Counted from the stretch's first letter, positions 15,971-25,148 are shown. The stretch: DNA of 53,999 nucleotides from Mesorhizobium silamurunense (GCF_014843825.1 NZ_JHQR01000068.1:1-53999), one strand, 5' to 3'. Numbers and translations: made by a program. Notes: a model not told the origin generated them from the sequence alone.

Positions 15971-17461
15971 TCAATTCGTGCCGCCGGCGCGCAGCTTGCC
16001 GATGGTGCTGGTCGTGCTCTTGCCGGCGACGAGGTCGACCAGCACCACGCGCCCGCCTGCCTTCTGGACCACGTCGGCACCGACCACGGTCTCGATCGTG
16101 TAATCCGCGCCCTTGACCAGGATGTCGGGCTTGAGCGCCTCGATCAGCTTGAGCGGCGTGTCCTCCTCGAAGACGACGACGGCATCGACCGAGGCAAGGG
16201 CCGCGAGCACGCAGGCGCGGTCATGCTGGTCGTTGACCGGGCGTCCGGGCCCTTTCAAGCGTCGCACCGAGGCATCGCTGTTCAGGCCCAGCACCAGCCG
16301 GTCGCACTGGCTGCGCGCGGCATGGAGCAGGCTAACATGGCCGGCATGCAGGATATCGAAGCAGCCATTGGTGAAACCGACGGTCAGCCCCTCCTCCTTC
16401 CACGCCGCAACCATCCTGGCCGCCGCATTGGCGTCGAGAATGGCGTCCTGGTGGGCGACCGGTCCATGCGAGCGGAACAGCGCGCCGGAGAGCTCCTCGA
16501 CGGTCAGCCGCGCCGTGCCGCGTTTTCCCACCACGACGCCGCCGGCGGCGTTGGCGATTGTAGCGGCCTGCACGCGGTCCGCACCGGCGGCGAGCGAAAG
16601 CGCGAAGGTCGCGATGACCGTGTCGCCCGCGCCCGAGACGTCGAACACTTCGCGCGCCTGCGTGGAAATGTGACGGGCATCCTCGGAAGTGACGACGCTC
16701 ATGCCCTTTTCGCTGCGCGTGGCGACGATGAAGTCGAAATCATGCGCTGCGATCAGGTCTCGTGCCGCAGCGACGATCTCCTCGTCGCTGAACACGGCGC
16801 GTCCAACCGCCTCGCCAAGCTCCTTGCGATTGGGCGTGACCGCCGTCGCCCCCGCATAGCGCGCATAATCGCGGCCCTTCGGGTCGACCAGCACCGGCTT
16901 TCCGGCATCGCGGCAGATAGCAATCAGTTCGGCCGCCACGCCGTCGAGCAGGATGCCCTTGCCATAGTCGGACAGGATGACGATGTCGGCGCGCGCAAGC
17001 GCTGCCTGGAAGTGCTCGACGAGCGCTGCCCGCTCGCTGCGGGCAAGCGGCTTGATCTCCTCCTCGTCGAACCGCAGCACCTGCTGGTTGAGCGCGCTGA
17101 AGCGGCTCTTCGACGAGGTCATGCGGCCTTGCCGCTGCACCATGCCATCGGTATCGGCACCGAGATCGCCGAGCATGCGCAGGAGATTGTCGCCGGCCTT
17201 GTCGGCGCCGATCACGGACACCGGGATCGCGGCGCCGCCCAGCGAGACGATGTTGGAAACGACGTTGCCGGCGCCGCCCATGGCCAGCATCTCGCCCCGG
17301 CCGTGCAGCACCGGGATCGGCGCTTCCGGCGAGATCCGCTCGATGACGCCGCTGACGAAGCGGTCGAGGATGAAGTCGCCGACCACCAGCGCGGTGACCT
17401 CGCTGAAGCGGGCAATAGTGCGATGCAAGGGCTCCGGGGAAGGCAAATGGTGCTTGATCAT
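15971..17461 (-). CDS. hldE: Bifunctional heptose 7-phosphate kinase / heptose 1-phosphate adenylyltransferase
   Basis: 496 residues, fused as in enterobacterial HldE. Residues 1 to about 325 form a ribokinase-like kinase with V-V-G-D-F-I-L-D-R, G-G-A-G-N-V-V-S-N and the catalytic D-V-S-G-A-G-D-T-V. Residues from about 355 form a nucleotidyltransferase with F-T-N-G-C-F-D-I-L-H-A-G-H-V and the V-K-G-A-D-Y segment. Together they supply the second and fourth steps of ADP-heptose synthesis. It leads the operon with gmhA and gmhB downstream. The ATG at 17461 is preceded by a weak GTGAG. The 150 bases upstream hold a short open frame with no recognisable product. Confidence 0.94.
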   Translation of the reverse strand: MIKHHLPSPEPLHRTIARFSEVTALVVGDFILDRFVSGVIERISPEAPIPVLHGRGEMLAMGGAGNVVSNIVSLGGAAIPVSVIGADKAGDNLLRMLGDLGADTDGMVQRQGRMTSSKSRFSALNQQVLRFDEEEIKPLARSERAALVEHFQAALARADIVILSDYGKGILLDGVAAELIAICRDAGKPVLVDPKGRDYARYAGATAVTPNRKELGEAVGRAVFSDEEIVAAARDLIAAHDFDFIVATRSEKGMSVVTSEDARHISTQAREVFDVSGAGDTVIATFALSLAAGADRVQAATIANAAGGVVVGKRGTARLTVEELSGALFRSHGPVAHQDAILDANAAARMVAAWKEEGLTVGFTNGCFDILHAGHVSLLHAARSQCDRLVLGLNSDASVRRLKGPGRPVNDQHDRACVLAALASVDAVVVFEEDTPLKLIEALKPDILVKGADYTIETVVGADVVQKAGGRVVLVDLVAGKSTTSTIGKLRAGGTN

Positions 17462-17610
17462 CTCACTGGCACACGCCGAACAGGCTGGTCTTGATCAGGG
17501 TTGCGGCGTCGGAAATCCGGCGCCCTTCATTCTTCGCGATGCCGATATACCGCAATTGGGGCCAGCGCAACGGCGGGCCGACGCGCGCACGGCCAAGGCC
17601 GGCGGACGGA

Positions 17611-18243
17611 TCAGCTCTTTTGCAAGGCAACATGGACACCGAGACCGACAAGCACAGCGCCGCCCGCGCGCTGCATCAGGCGCTGTGCGCGGCCCGAGCG
17701 GCGCAGCCGCACGATCATCGTGCCGGCCAGCAAGACGCAAACGATGTCGGACGACGAGAACATCAGATTGACGATGGTTCCCAGCACCACGAACTGCAGC
17801 CAAACCGGAAAAGTCGCCGAGGCATCTATGAACTGCGGCAGGAACGCCATGAAGAAGATCGCTGTCTTGGGATTGAGCACCTCGACCGTGATGCTCTCGA
17901 AAAAGGCGCGGCGGGCCGATTTTCGCTCGATGACCGGGAGCGTCCCGTCTCCTTGGGTCTTGGCGCGGAACAGCGAGACGCCGAGCCAGATCAGGTAGAG
18001 CGCGCCGACAAGTTTGACGGCCAGGTAAAGCGGCGGCACGGCGTGGAACAGCACGGACAGGCCGGTCGCGGCAGCAAGAACATGCACATAGCCGCCAAGG
18101 TGGATGCCGAGAGCAGCGGTGAGCCCCGACCAGCGTCCGCGCGCAATGGTCTGCGCCGCCGCATAGAGCATGGCCGGACCAGGAATGTAGGCAAAGATCG
18201 CCGTGGTGACGAAAAAGGCCACAAGCAGTTCGGTCGATGGCAT
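17611..18243 (-). CDS. LysE/RhtB family amino-acid exporter
   Basis: 210 residues with about six hydrophobic segments. The N-terminal F-F-V-T-T-A-I-F-A-Y-I-P-G-P-A-M-L-Y-A and the middle L-N-P-K-T-A-I-F-F-M-A-F-L-P-Q-F stretch are the family hallmarks. Members export amino acids such as lysine, threonine or homoserine across the inner membrane; the substrate here is unknown. The ATG at 18243 follows AGGAG and is preferred over upstream in-frame starts that lack membrane character. It sits between the two heptose operons, reading towards hldE, and may be co-transcribed with it. Confidence 0.9.
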   Translation of the reverse strand: MPSTELLVAFFVTTAIFAYIPGPAMLYAAAQTIARGRWSGLTAALGIHLGGYVHVLAAATGLSVLFHAVPPLYLAVKLVGALYLIWLGVSLFRAKTQGDGTLPVIERKSARRAFFESITVEVLNPKTAIFFMAFLPQFIDASATFPVWLQFVVLGTIVNLMFSSSDIVCVLLAGTMIVRLRRSGRAQRLMQRAGGAVLVGLGVHVALQKS

Positions 18244-18435
18244 TGCCTTGCTCCTGTCGCGACCCCGTCGGTTGCCGGCACTTCGCCCGGGTGGCCGGCT
18301 CGCGCGAGGAAGCGTGAGCTTTGCGGCGCGACTGTGGCCGAACGGATGCACTGCAGGTGTTTGACCTGCTTTATCGACACTCCTGCCAGCCTCCCCTATA
18401 AGGACCGGAATCGATAAGCGAAACCAGAGGCCTTC

Positions 18436-19386
18436 ATGATCATCGTCACGGGCGGCGCCGGCATGATCGGCTCCAACATCGTCGCCGCGCTCGATGCCGA
18501 GGGGCATGACGATATCGTGGTCGTCGACGATCTCACCGACGGCCACAAGATCGCCAACCTGGCCGACCTTCGGATCGCCGACTATCTCGACAAGGACGAA
18601 TTTCTGGCTCGGCTAGAGGACGGCGGAATCGGCCGCGTCGAAGCCGTTTTCCATCAGGGCGCCTGCTCGACCACAACCGAATGGAACGGCAAGTTCATGA
18701 TGGACGTGAACTATGCTTATTCGAAGCGCCTGCTGCACGCCTGCCTCGCGCTGCGCGTGCCTTTCCTTTATGCCTCGTCGGCCTCGGTCTATGGCGGCGG
18801 CAGCGAGTTCCGCGAAGAGCCCGAATTCGAGCGGCCGCTCAACGTCTATGCTTATTCGAAGAAGCTGTTCGACGACTATGTCCGCCGCAACGTCTTCGAT
18901 ACCGATCATTCGCAGGTTGCCGGCCTGCGCTATTTCAACGTTTACGGGCCGCGCGAGTCGCATAAGGGCGCCATGGCCTCGGTCGCATTCCATCTGTTCA
19001 ACCAGGTGGCGCGAGGCGAAAATCCGAAGCTGTTCGGTGCTTATGGCGACTTCGGCCCGGGCGAACAAAGCCGCGACTTCATCCATGTCGGCGATGTCGC
19101 CGAGGTCAATCTGTGGCTTTGGAAGCGGGGCTTGAGCGGCATATTCAACTGCGGCACCGGCCGGGCCCAGCCGTTCCGCGCCATCGCCGAAACGGTGATC
19201 GACACGCTGGGCCGAGGCCAGATCGAGTTCATCCCCTTTCCCGACCATCTCAAGGGCAGCTACCAGAGTTTTACGCAGGCTGATATGTCCCGCTTGCGCG
19301 CGGCCGGCTACAATGGCCAATTCCGGACCGTCGAAACCGGCGTTAGAGACTATGTCCAATGGCTGAAAGCCCAACGATCCTCGTGA
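18436..19386 (+). CDS. hldD: ADP-glyceromanno-heptose 6-epimerase
   Basis: 316 residues, an extended short-chain dehydrogenase. The NADP-binding start is [13 protein letters not shown], the catalytic residues appear as S-S-A-S-V-Y-G and Y-A-Y-S-K-K-L-F-D, and H-Q-G-A-C-S-T-T matches the HldD/RfaD substrate pocket. It converts ADP-D-glycero-beta-D-manno-heptose to the L-glycero form used by heptosyltransferases. It is the first gene of hldD-waaF-waaC, divergent from the LysE gene, and overlaps waaF by 28 bases. Also called rfaD. Confidence 0.95.
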   Translation: MIIVTGGAGMIGSNIVAALDAEGHDDIVVVDDLTDGHKIANLADLRIADYLDKDEFLARLEDGGIGRVEAVFHQGACSTTTEWNGKFMMDVNYAYSKRLLHACLALRVPFLYASSASVYGGGSEFREEPEFERPLNVYAYSKKLFDDYVRRNVFDTDHSQVAGLRYFNVYGPRESHKGAMASVAFHLFNQVARGENPKLFGAYGDFGPGEQSRDFIHVGDVAEVNLWLWKRGLSGIFNCGTGRAQPFRAIAETVIDTLGRGQIEFIPFPDHLKGSYQSFTQADMSRLRAAGYNGQFRTVETGVRDYVQWLKAQRSS

Positions 19387-20366
19387 TCGGCCCACGCTGG
19401 GTGGGCGACATGGTCATGGCGCAGTGCCTGTTTGCGGCACTGAAGGAAAAGCATCCGAACGCCGCCATCGACGTGCTGGCGCCCGCCTGGGCAGCGCCCC
19501 TGGTCAAGCGCATGCCCGAAATACGCTGCCAGATCGATTTCCCGCTGATGCCCGGAGCGCTGGAATTCGGCAGCCGCAGGCGCTTCGGCCGCTTGCTGCG
19601 CGGCCGCTACGACATGGCCTATGTGCTGCCGGGGAGCTGGAAATCGGCGCTGATCCCGTTCTTTGCCCGCATTCCGCGCCGTGTCGGCAATTTGCGCGAA
19701 ATGCGCTACGGCTTGCTGACCGACATCGTTCCGCTGCCCGATGCGGTGAAGCGGCGCACGGCACGGGCCTATTTCGGGCTTGCCCGCGGCGGCACGTTTC
19801 GCGCGCCAAAACTCACGGTCGATGCGGCCAACCAGGCCGACCTGCTGGCGCGGTTCGGGCTCGACGCGAAGCAGTTCATCGCCTTGATGCCGGGCGCCGA
19901 GTTCGGCCCGGCAAAACGCTGGCCGAGCGAACACTATGCCGAGCTTGCCCGCGAAATGATGGCAAAGGGCCTGGGCGTTGCCCTGCTCGGCTCGAAGAAC
20001 GACGCCGAGGTTACCGGCGAGATCGCGAGGCTCGCGCCGGGCGCCATCGACCTTGCCGGCAGGACAAAGCTCGAGGACGCCATCGACCTGATCGCCGCGG
20101 CGAAGCTTGCCGTTTCGAACGACAGCGGATTGATGCATGTCGCGGCCGCCGTCGGCACGCCGATCGTCGCCGTCTACGGCTCGACGTCGCCCGAGAACAC
20201 GCCGCCGCTGACCGATCGCTCGGAGCTGATCTGGCTGCATCTTTCCTGCTCGCCCTGCCACAGCAAGGTCTGCCCGCTCGGCCATCTCAACTGCCTGAAG
20301 ACGCTGGACGTCGCGCGGGTCGCTGCCGCGGCCGACCGGTTGCTCAAGGTTCCGGCAGCCGCATGA
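19359..20366 (+). CDS. waaF: Lipopolysaccharide heptosyltransferase II
   Basis: 335 residues, glycosyltransferase family 9 (GT-B fold). The start [15 protein letters not shown], the [14 protein letters not shown] acceptor loop and the [16 protein letters not shown]-heptose site are typical of WaaF. The C-terminal [15 protein letters not shown] cysteine-rich segment is also typical. It adds the second L-glycero-D-manno-heptose to the inner core at the cytoplasmic membrane. It overlaps hldD by 28 bases and waaC by four, showing tight coupling. Confidence 0.92.
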   Translation: MAESPTILVIGPRWVGDMVMAQCLFAALKEKHPNAAIDVLAPAWAAPLVKRMPEIRCQIDFPLMPGALEFGSRRRFGRLLRGRYDMAYVLPGSWKSALIPFFARIPRRVGNLREMRYGLLTDIVPLPDAVKRRTARAYFGLARGGTFRAPKLTVDAANQADLLARFGLDAKQFIALMPGAEFGPAKRWPSEHYAELAREMMAKGLGVALLGSKNDAEVTGEIARLAPGAIDLAGRTKLEDAIDLIAAAKLAVSNDSGLMHVAAAVGTPIVAVYGSTSPENTPPLTDRSELIWLHLSCSPCHSKVCPLGHLNCLKTLDVARVAAAADRLLKVPAAA

Positions 20367-21337
20367 AGGTGCTGATCGTCAAGACATCGTCGATGGGTGA
20401 TGTCATCCACACGTTCCCGGCGGTCGAGGATGCGCTGCGCAATCGCCCCGGCATAAGCTTCGACTGGTGCGTCGAAGAAGCGTTTGCGGACATCGTCGCC
20501 TTGCATCCGGCAATAAAGTCCATCCACAAGGTGGCGATCCGGCGCTGGCGCAAGAAACCGTTCGACGGCGGCACGTGGCGCGAGGTGGCCGGCCTGCGCC
20601 GCGGCTTGCGAACCGGCCACTATGACCTGGTCATCGACGCCCAGGGGCTATTGAAATCGGCAGTGGTCGCCAGGCTGGCCGGCGCGCCGATCGCCGGTTT
20701 CGACCGTTCCAGCGCCCGAGAGCCCTCGGCGACGCTGTTTTATCAGCGCACATACGCGGTGCCGCGCGACCTGCATGCCATCGAGCGCACGCGGCGGCTG
20801 TTCGGCCTGGCCTTGGGTTATCAGCCTGATCTTTCGGTCCTCGACTCCGGCATAGTGCCGCCGGCAGATGGACTTCCCGGCGTCGAAGGCAGAACCGCTT
20901 TCCTGCTGCACGGCACCAGCCGAGAGGACAAGAAATGGCCGGTTGAGGATTGGATCGAGACCGGGCGCCGGCTGGTGTCCAGGCAATTCACGCCGGTCGT
21001 CACCTGGTCGAACGAAGCGGAAAAGCGGCTCGCCGAAGCCATCGCCGGCGCGGTGCCGAAAACGGTGCTGATCCAGAAATCGCCGCTCGCGGAGATCGCC
21101 GCGATACTCGGCCGGTCGACGCTCGTCATCGGCGCCGACACCGGCCTCAGCCATCTCGCCAGCGCCTTCGGCCTGCCGACCGTCGCCATCTTCCTGGCGA
21201 CGGAACCCGGCCTGACCGGCCCACGCGGGCCGTTTTCCTCGACCTTGCTGGCGCCTGCCGGCGGCAATGTCACGCCGGCTGAGGTGATGACTGAAGCGGA
21301 ACGGCTGCTGGCGCTTAGATCGGAAGCGCCAGTCTAG
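20363..21337 (+). CDS. waaC: Lipopolysaccharide heptosyltransferase I
   Basis: 324 residues, GT9 family. V-L-I-V-K-T-S-S-M-G-D-V-I-H-T is the signature start of WaaC, with V-I-D-A-Q-G-L-L-K-S and the donor site V-I-G-A-D-T-G-L-S-H-L-A-S-A. It transfers the first heptose to Kdo of the lipid A-Kdo acceptor. The ATG at 20363 overlaps the waaF stop (ATGA). With it the window contains every dedicated enzyme from sedoheptulose 7-phosphate to the di-heptose inner core. Confidence 0.93.
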   Translation: MKVLIVKTSSMGDVIHTFPAVEDALRNRPGISFDWCVEEAFADIVALHPAIKSIHKVAIRRWRKKPFDGGTWREVAGLRRGLRTGHYDLVIDAQGLLKSAVVARLAGAPIAGFDRSSAREPSATLFYQRTYAVPRDLHAIERTRRLFGLALGYQPDLSVLDSGIVPPADGLPGVEGRTAFLLHGTSREDKKWPVEDWIETGRRLVSRQFTPVVTWSNEAEKRLAEAIAGAVPKTVLIQKSPLAEIAAILGRSTLVIGADTGLSHLASAFGLPTVAIFLATEPGLTGPRGPFSSTLLAPAGGNVTPAEVMTEAERLLALRSEAPV

Positions 21338-21339
21338 GC

Positions 21340-21813
21340 CTAAATAAACTGCACCTGGACGATCTCATACCCCCGCGCTCCGCCGGGGGCATTGACCTCG
21401 ATGGCGTCGCCGACTTCCTTGCCGATCAGCGCGCGCGCGATCGGCGAGGAGATCGAGATGCGGCCGGACTTCACATCCGCTTCCTGGTCTCCGACGATCT
21501 GATAGGTCTTCTTTTCCTCGGTGTCCTCGTCGACCAGCACGACGGTGGCGCCGAACTTGACCTTGTCGCCGCTGAGCTTCGTGACGTCGATGACCTCGGC
21601 CCGCGCGATCAGGTCCTCGAGCTCGTTGATGCGGCCTTCATTGTGGCTCTGCGACTCTTTCGCCGCGTGGTACTCGGCATTTTCAGACAGGTCGCCATGC
21701 GAGCGCGCTTCGGAGATCGCCTCGATGATGCGTGGACGCTCTTCCTGCTGGCGCCAGCGCAGTTCTTCCTTCAATGACGCGAACCCCTCGCCTGTCATCG
21801 GGACCTTGATCAT
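21340..21813 (-). CDS. greA: Transcription elongation factor GreA
   Basis: 157 residues, normal length. The N-terminal coiled coil carries the catalytic acidic tip in [11 protein letters not shown], and the C-terminal FKBP-like domain reads [14 protein letters not shown]. GreA enters the RNA polymerase secondary channel and stimulates cleavage of backtracked RNA. It converges with waaC, with only two bases between the stops. The ATG at 21813 is preceded by AGGAAAGG. The leader contains a terminator-like hairpin, described separately, which suggests attenuation. Confidence 0.96.
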   Translation of the reverse strand: MIKVPMTGEGFASLKEELRWRQQEERPRIIEAISEARSHGDLSENAEYHAAKESQSHNEGRINELEDLIARAEVIDVTKLSGDKVKFGATVVLVDEDTEEKKTYQIVGDQEADVKSGRISISSPIARALIGKEVGDAIEVNAPGGARGYEIVQVQFI

Positions 21814-21872
21814 GATGCCTGACCTTTCCTGCCGCCATCCCCGCTTTTCGGGGATAGCCTTGTCGTTGGGTA

Positions 21873-21940
21873 CAAAAAGAAAACGGTCCGGCAGCCTCGG
21901 GCTAACGGAACCGTTTCACCACAATTTCCCTGAATATAGC
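21873..21940 (-). promoter_or_regulatory. greA promoter -10 and leader terminator (possible attenuator/short RNA)
   Basis: On the minus strand CTATAT (complement of 21934-21939) is a good -10, giving a start near 21927. Ten to fifteen bases later the RNA can fold AAACGGT...ACCGTTT (21881-21887 with 21910-21916), with inner AGCC/GGCT pairing, followed by TCTTTTTG (21873-21880). This is an intrinsic terminator inside the greA leader that would release an RNA of about 50-55 bases. A second small hairpin (ATCCCCG/CGGGGAT, 21838-21854) lies just before the greA ribosome-binding site. The arrangement recalls GraL RNA in the Escherichia coli greA leader. Confidence 0.55.
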
Positions 21941-22031
21941 GATCTTCGCGCGATTTTCACGTCCAAAAATGAAGTTCGGCAAAATGATCACTACTTTCGC
22001 TTGATCGCCTGGCGGCGAATGCGGCAGCAGC

Positions 22032-22061
22032 AAAAAACCGGCTGCGATTGTTCGCAGCCGG
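22032..22061 (-). terminator. Terminator of the TPR protein gene
   Basis: CCGGCTGCGA (22038-22047) pairs with TCGCAGCCGG (22052-22061), and the preceding run of six A becomes the U tract on the minus strand. Confidence 0.85.
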
Positions 22062-22082
22062 CTTGGGAAGCTGGTCGTCGGA

Positions 22083-22616
22083 TCAGCTCCTCAGGAAATG
22101 ATCGATCTGCTCCGATAGCATGCCGTATTCGCGCGAGCCTTTGCCGGTCCGCTTCTCGATCTCCATCAGCTGCTGCTGCGCGCCGGCAAGATCGCCGATC
22201 TGCAGGTGAGCCTCGCCGAGATATTCGCGCACCAAGGTGTAGTTCGGGTCGATGCGCAACGCTTCCTCGTAGTAGCCCAGGCCGACCGTGACGCGACCGG
22301 AATGGCGATGCGAATAGCCGAGATAGTTGAGAATGCGCGGATCCTGCTTGTTGGCGGCGAGCGTCAGCACCGAGATCGCCTCGTCGTAGCGTCCTGCCAT
22401 CGCCAGATCGTGGCCCGCCTCGTAGATGCTGTCGTCATCCAGCATGCCATATTGTGGCGTTACGCATTTCTTCTTCTTCTTGTCCCAGACTTCGCCCTTC
22501 TTGCACTGCGTGGTCTGACCGCCGCTGCCGCCACCCTCGCCGGCGGTGAAGGCGGGCGCCACAAACAGCGGCAGGGCGGCAACAGCCAGTACCTGAATAA
22601 GCAAACGTCTGCGCAT
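22083..22616 (-). CDS. Secreted tetratricopeptide-repeat protein
   Basis: 177 residues. A signal peptide (hydrophobic residues 5-22, probable cleavage near A-F-T-A) is followed by a Gly/Ser-rich linker, a CxxGxxWDxKKKKC-like basic knot with two cysteines (about 38 and 51), and two to three TPR units (Y-E-A-G-H-D-L-A-M-A-G-R-Y-D-E-A and G-R-V-T-V-G-L-G-Y-Y-E-E-A-L-R-I-D-P). It is probably a periplasmic protein-protein interaction module. The partner is unknown. Divergent from the DUF3775 gene. Confidence 0.82.
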   Translation of the reverse strand: MRRRLLIQVLAVAALPLFVAPAFTAGEGGGSGGQTTQCKKGEVWDKKKKKCVTPQYGMLDDDSIYEAGHDLAMAGRYDEAISVLTLAANKQDPRILNYLGYSHRHSGRVTVGLGYYEEALRIDPNYTLVREYLGEAHLQIGDLAGAQQQLMEIEKRTGKGSREYGMLSEQIDHFLRS

Positions 22617-22798
22617 TTAAGCCTCCTTGAGCGTGACAATGGCAGACTAACGCCACCTCGATACGGTTTCATCCCGAAAAGCTGGCGGCGGCCAAACTAT
22701 TTGGACTTTCGGGAGCGCGTCCTGTTCCTTGCGAACGGACGTGACGCGGGCCGCAAATTCGCTATCATCAGTCGAGCGCACCACGAGGAGAAAGGGCA

Positions 22799-23224
22799 GT
22801 GCAGCAGCGCCTCGAGAAGGAATGGGATCTTTCGATCGACCCGGACACGGTGCGCCTGTTCATCCTGAAGGCCAAGGCGCTGAGTGCCGCCGTCAACGAG
22901 GACTATGACGACGGCACCGAGCACGAGGTCGAATTCGACGGCGACAGGCATGACAACCATCACCATGACGGCCTTGTCGAGGAAGCCTCGGAAGACCTCA
23001 CCGAGGAGGAATTCCGCGAGCTGATCAACGACCTCAACGTCGATGAGGCGGCCGAACTCGTGGCGTTGGCCTGGGTCGGCCGCGGCGACTACGAAGCTTC
23101 CGAATGGATCGACGCGGTTGCGGCCGCGCGCGAGCGCGCCAACAAACGCACCGCAAAGTACCTGCTCGGACTGCCGCAACTCGCAGACTGGCTGGAGGAA
23201 GGCCTGGAGGCGATCGGCGCGTAA
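22799..23224 (+). CDS. DUF3775 family protein
   Basis: 141 residues, acidic, no membrane segment. The C-terminal half, N-D-L-N-V-D-E-A-A-E-L-V-A-L-A-W-V-G-R-G-D-Y, is the conserved core of DUF3775, a family common in Alphaproteobacteria with no known function. A His-rich stretch (H-D-N-H-H-H-D, about residues 51-57) could bind metal, which is inference. The start is GTG at 22799 behind GAGGAGAAAGG. It precedes the first extensin-like gene by 76 bases and may share a transcript. Confidence 0.8.
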   Translation: MQQRLEKEWDLSIDPDTVRLFILKAKALSAAVNEDYDDGTEHEVEFDGDRHDNHHHDGLVEEASEDLTEEEFRELINDLNVDEAAELVALAWVGRGDYEASEWIDAVAAARERANKRTAKYLLGLPQLADWLEEGLEAIGA

Positions 23225-23300
23225 CGGGCCGGTAACCGATTTTGATCGCAGCGCCGGGGCTTCCAAAGCAACCTTGCATTGCCGGCGCCGTTTCCGGCCG

Positions 23301-24221
23301 ATGGCAACGCTGAGCTTTTCCGGATTTTGCAGACTGGTGCTGCCTTTGGTGGCAGCAACCTTGCTGATCACGCCGGCGATGGCCCGGCACCACCATCACC
23401 GGCCGCATAAGAGCCATTTGGCGCCGGCCAGCGAAAGTGCGACGCCGTCGCCGGAGGCGCCGGCATCGGCGCCGATTCCCGAGCCGCGCCCTGCTGAAGA
23501 GCCTGATCGAGATTCCGAACTCGAACCGCAGACGCCGGCAGCCGTCCCGACGCCACCGGAAAAGCCGACCGAAGTGGCGCCTGAACCGCCTGCCACCGCA
23601 CCGAAGCCGCCGGAGAAGCCCGCACAGGCGGAAGTGCCTCCCGATCCGCGTTCCGCTGAACTGCCAGCCGACAAGATGCCGGAAGAAGAGGTGGCCTGCC
23701 GCACGCGGCTGAAGGCGCTCGGCGTCGAATTCGAAGAACACAAGGCCGAGCATGATGCCGCAATCGGCTGCTCGATCCCCTACCCGATCGTTCTGAAAAC
23801 GCTGGGAAAATCGATCGGCATCGGTTCCGGCACTGAGCTCAATTGCCGGATGGCCGAGGCTGCGGCGCGCTTTGCCGCCGATGTCATCCGGCCGGCCGTC
23901 AAGGCCGAATTCGGCGCCGATCTCAAATCGATCACCCAGGCCTCCGCCTTCGTCTGCCGTCCGCGCCACGGTGGCGAAAAGCTGTCGGAGCACGCCTTCG
24001 GCAATGCGCTGGACATAGCTTCCTTCACGCTGACGGACGGCAAAAAGATCGAGATCGGACCGGCGCCGCCCGAGAAGGATGCAAACTTCCTGAACACGGT
24101 TCGCAAGGCCGCCTGCGGACCGTTCAAGACGGTACTCGGTCCGGGCAGCGATCCCGACCATGCGCTGCATTTCCATCTAGACCTCGAGCCGCGCCGCCAC
24201 GGCGGGACGTTCTGCCAATAA
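23301..24221 (+). CDS. Extensin-like C-terminal domain protein, Pro-rich secreted form
   Basis: 306 residues. A Sec signal (L-V-L-P-L-V-A-A-T-L-L-I-T-P-A-M-A) is followed by a His/Pro/Glu-rich low-complexity region (about residues 30-130) and the extensin-like C domain from about residue 135. That domain shows R-L-K-A-L-G-V, S-E-H-A-F-G-N-A-L-D-I-A, and H-F-H-L-D-L, plus four or more conserved cysteines. The S-E-H-x-x-G-x-A-x-D and H-F-H motifs place it with the M15/VanY-like metallopeptidase fold, so peptidoglycan binding or cleavage is possible but unproved. The ATG at 23301 begins the signal peptide. A paralogue follows directly. Confidence 0.85.
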   Translation: MATLSFSGFCRLVLPLVAATLLITPAMARHHHHRPHKSHLAPASESATPSPEAPASAPIPEPRPAEEPDRDSELEPQTPAAVPTPPEKPTEVAPEPPATAPKPPEKPAQAEVPPDPRSAELPADKMPEEEVACRTRLKALGVEFEEHKAEHDAAIGCSIPYPIVLKTLGKSIGIGSGTELNCRMAEAAARFAADVIRPAVKAEFGADLKSITQASAFVCRPRHGGEKLSEHAFGNALDIASFTLTDGKKIEIGPAPPEKDANFLNTVRKAACGPFKTVLGPGSDPDHALHFHLDLEPRRHGGTFCQ

Positions 24222-24323
24222 GAACAGATGCCGCAATTCGGCCCCAGGCGTGAATGCCGGCGCTGATCTTTCCTTTACTCTTGCCGACTAGACTTGTGCC
24301 ATCCGGGGACAGGATGCCTTTCG

Positions 24324-25148
24324 ATGGCTCGAATATTTGGCGCCAGCCTCGCCTTGGCGCGACTGAACACTCGTGCGCGCTTCGCCGCCGCCAGGTTGGC
24401 GGCAGGGCTCGCGATCACAGCAGTCTCGGCCTGCACCACCGGCGACGTCTTCTCGCTGCAGCCTGCTGTCGATGTCGGCAGCCAGACCGCCGCCGTGCCC
24501 GAGGCTCCGCAATATTCCGGCATGCAGAGGCTTGTCCCGTCCAACCCCTACATGACCCAGGCCGCCTATCCGCGCATGGATGAGCCGATGTCATCGCCCG
24601 AGCAGATGCCGGCGAGCGAGATCGACTGCCGCAATGAGCTGAAACGGCTCGGCGTCGTTTACCAGGACATTCAGCCGATCCACGAAGGCCAGTGCGGCAT
24701 CGACTTCCCGGTGAAAGTTTCGGCCATCGGCAGCGTCGAGATGAAGCCCGCCGCCACGCTGACCTGCAACATGGCCGCAACCTTTGCCGCCTGGACTAGG
24801 AACGAGCTCGTGCCGGCCGCCCGCTGGCGCTATTTCTCCGGCGTCAAGGCCATCCACCAGGGGTCGAGCTATTCCTGCCGCAACATCGCCGGCGAGGGCG
24901 TCTTATCCGAACACGGCAAGGGCAACGCGCTCGACGTCATGAGCATCGAGCTCAACAATGGCGACGACATCGACGTGCGCAAGCCAGGCCTGTTCGCCTT
25001 CCGCACCCGCGGCTTCCTCAACAATGTACGCGCCGACGGCTGCCAGTATTTCAACACGGTGCTCGGCCCGGGCTACAATTACGACCACCGCAACCACTTC
25101 CACTTCGACGTCAAGAACCGCAGGAGCGGGTACCGCGCCTGCCGCTAA
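24324..25148 (+). CDS. Extensin-like C-terminal domain protein, lipoprotein form
   Basis: 274 residues. The N terminus ends in the lipobox V-S-A-C (about residue 36), so this paralogue should be lipid-anchored, unlike its secreted neighbour. The domain from about residue 100 has C-R-N-E-L-K-R-L-G-V, S-E-H-G-K-G-N-A-L-D-V and H-F-H-F-D-V, with Cys positions shared with the upstream copy. Sequence identity between the two is moderate, so the duplication is old. The ATG at 24324 is chosen after GGGACAGGA; an in-frame ATG at 24294 would add ten unlikely residues. Confidence 0.84.
   Translation: MARIFGASLALARLNTRARFAAARLAAGLAITAVSACTTGDVFSLQPAVDVGSQTAAVPEAPQYSGMQRLVPSNPYMTQAAYPRMDEPMSSPEQMPASEIDCRNELKRLGVVYQDIQPIHEGQCGIDFPVKVSAIGSVEMKPAATLTCNMAATFAAWTRNELVPAARWRYFSGVKAIHQGSSYSCRNIAGEGVLSEHGKGNALDVMSIELNNGDDIDVRKPGLFAFRTRGFLNNVRADGCQYFNTVLGPGYNYDHRNHFHFDVKNRRSGYRACR

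Noticed and set aside
16223..17494. 423-codon plus-strand frame inside hldE
   Set aside because: Antisense to a fully conserved bifunctional enzyme; no start site or domain.
17463..17651. 62-codon minus-strand frame directly upstream of hldE, ending one base before its ATG
   Set aside because: No recognised family, runs back into the end of the LysE gene and lacks a ribosome-binding site; its C-terminal 30 codons look protein-like, so it remains weakly possible.
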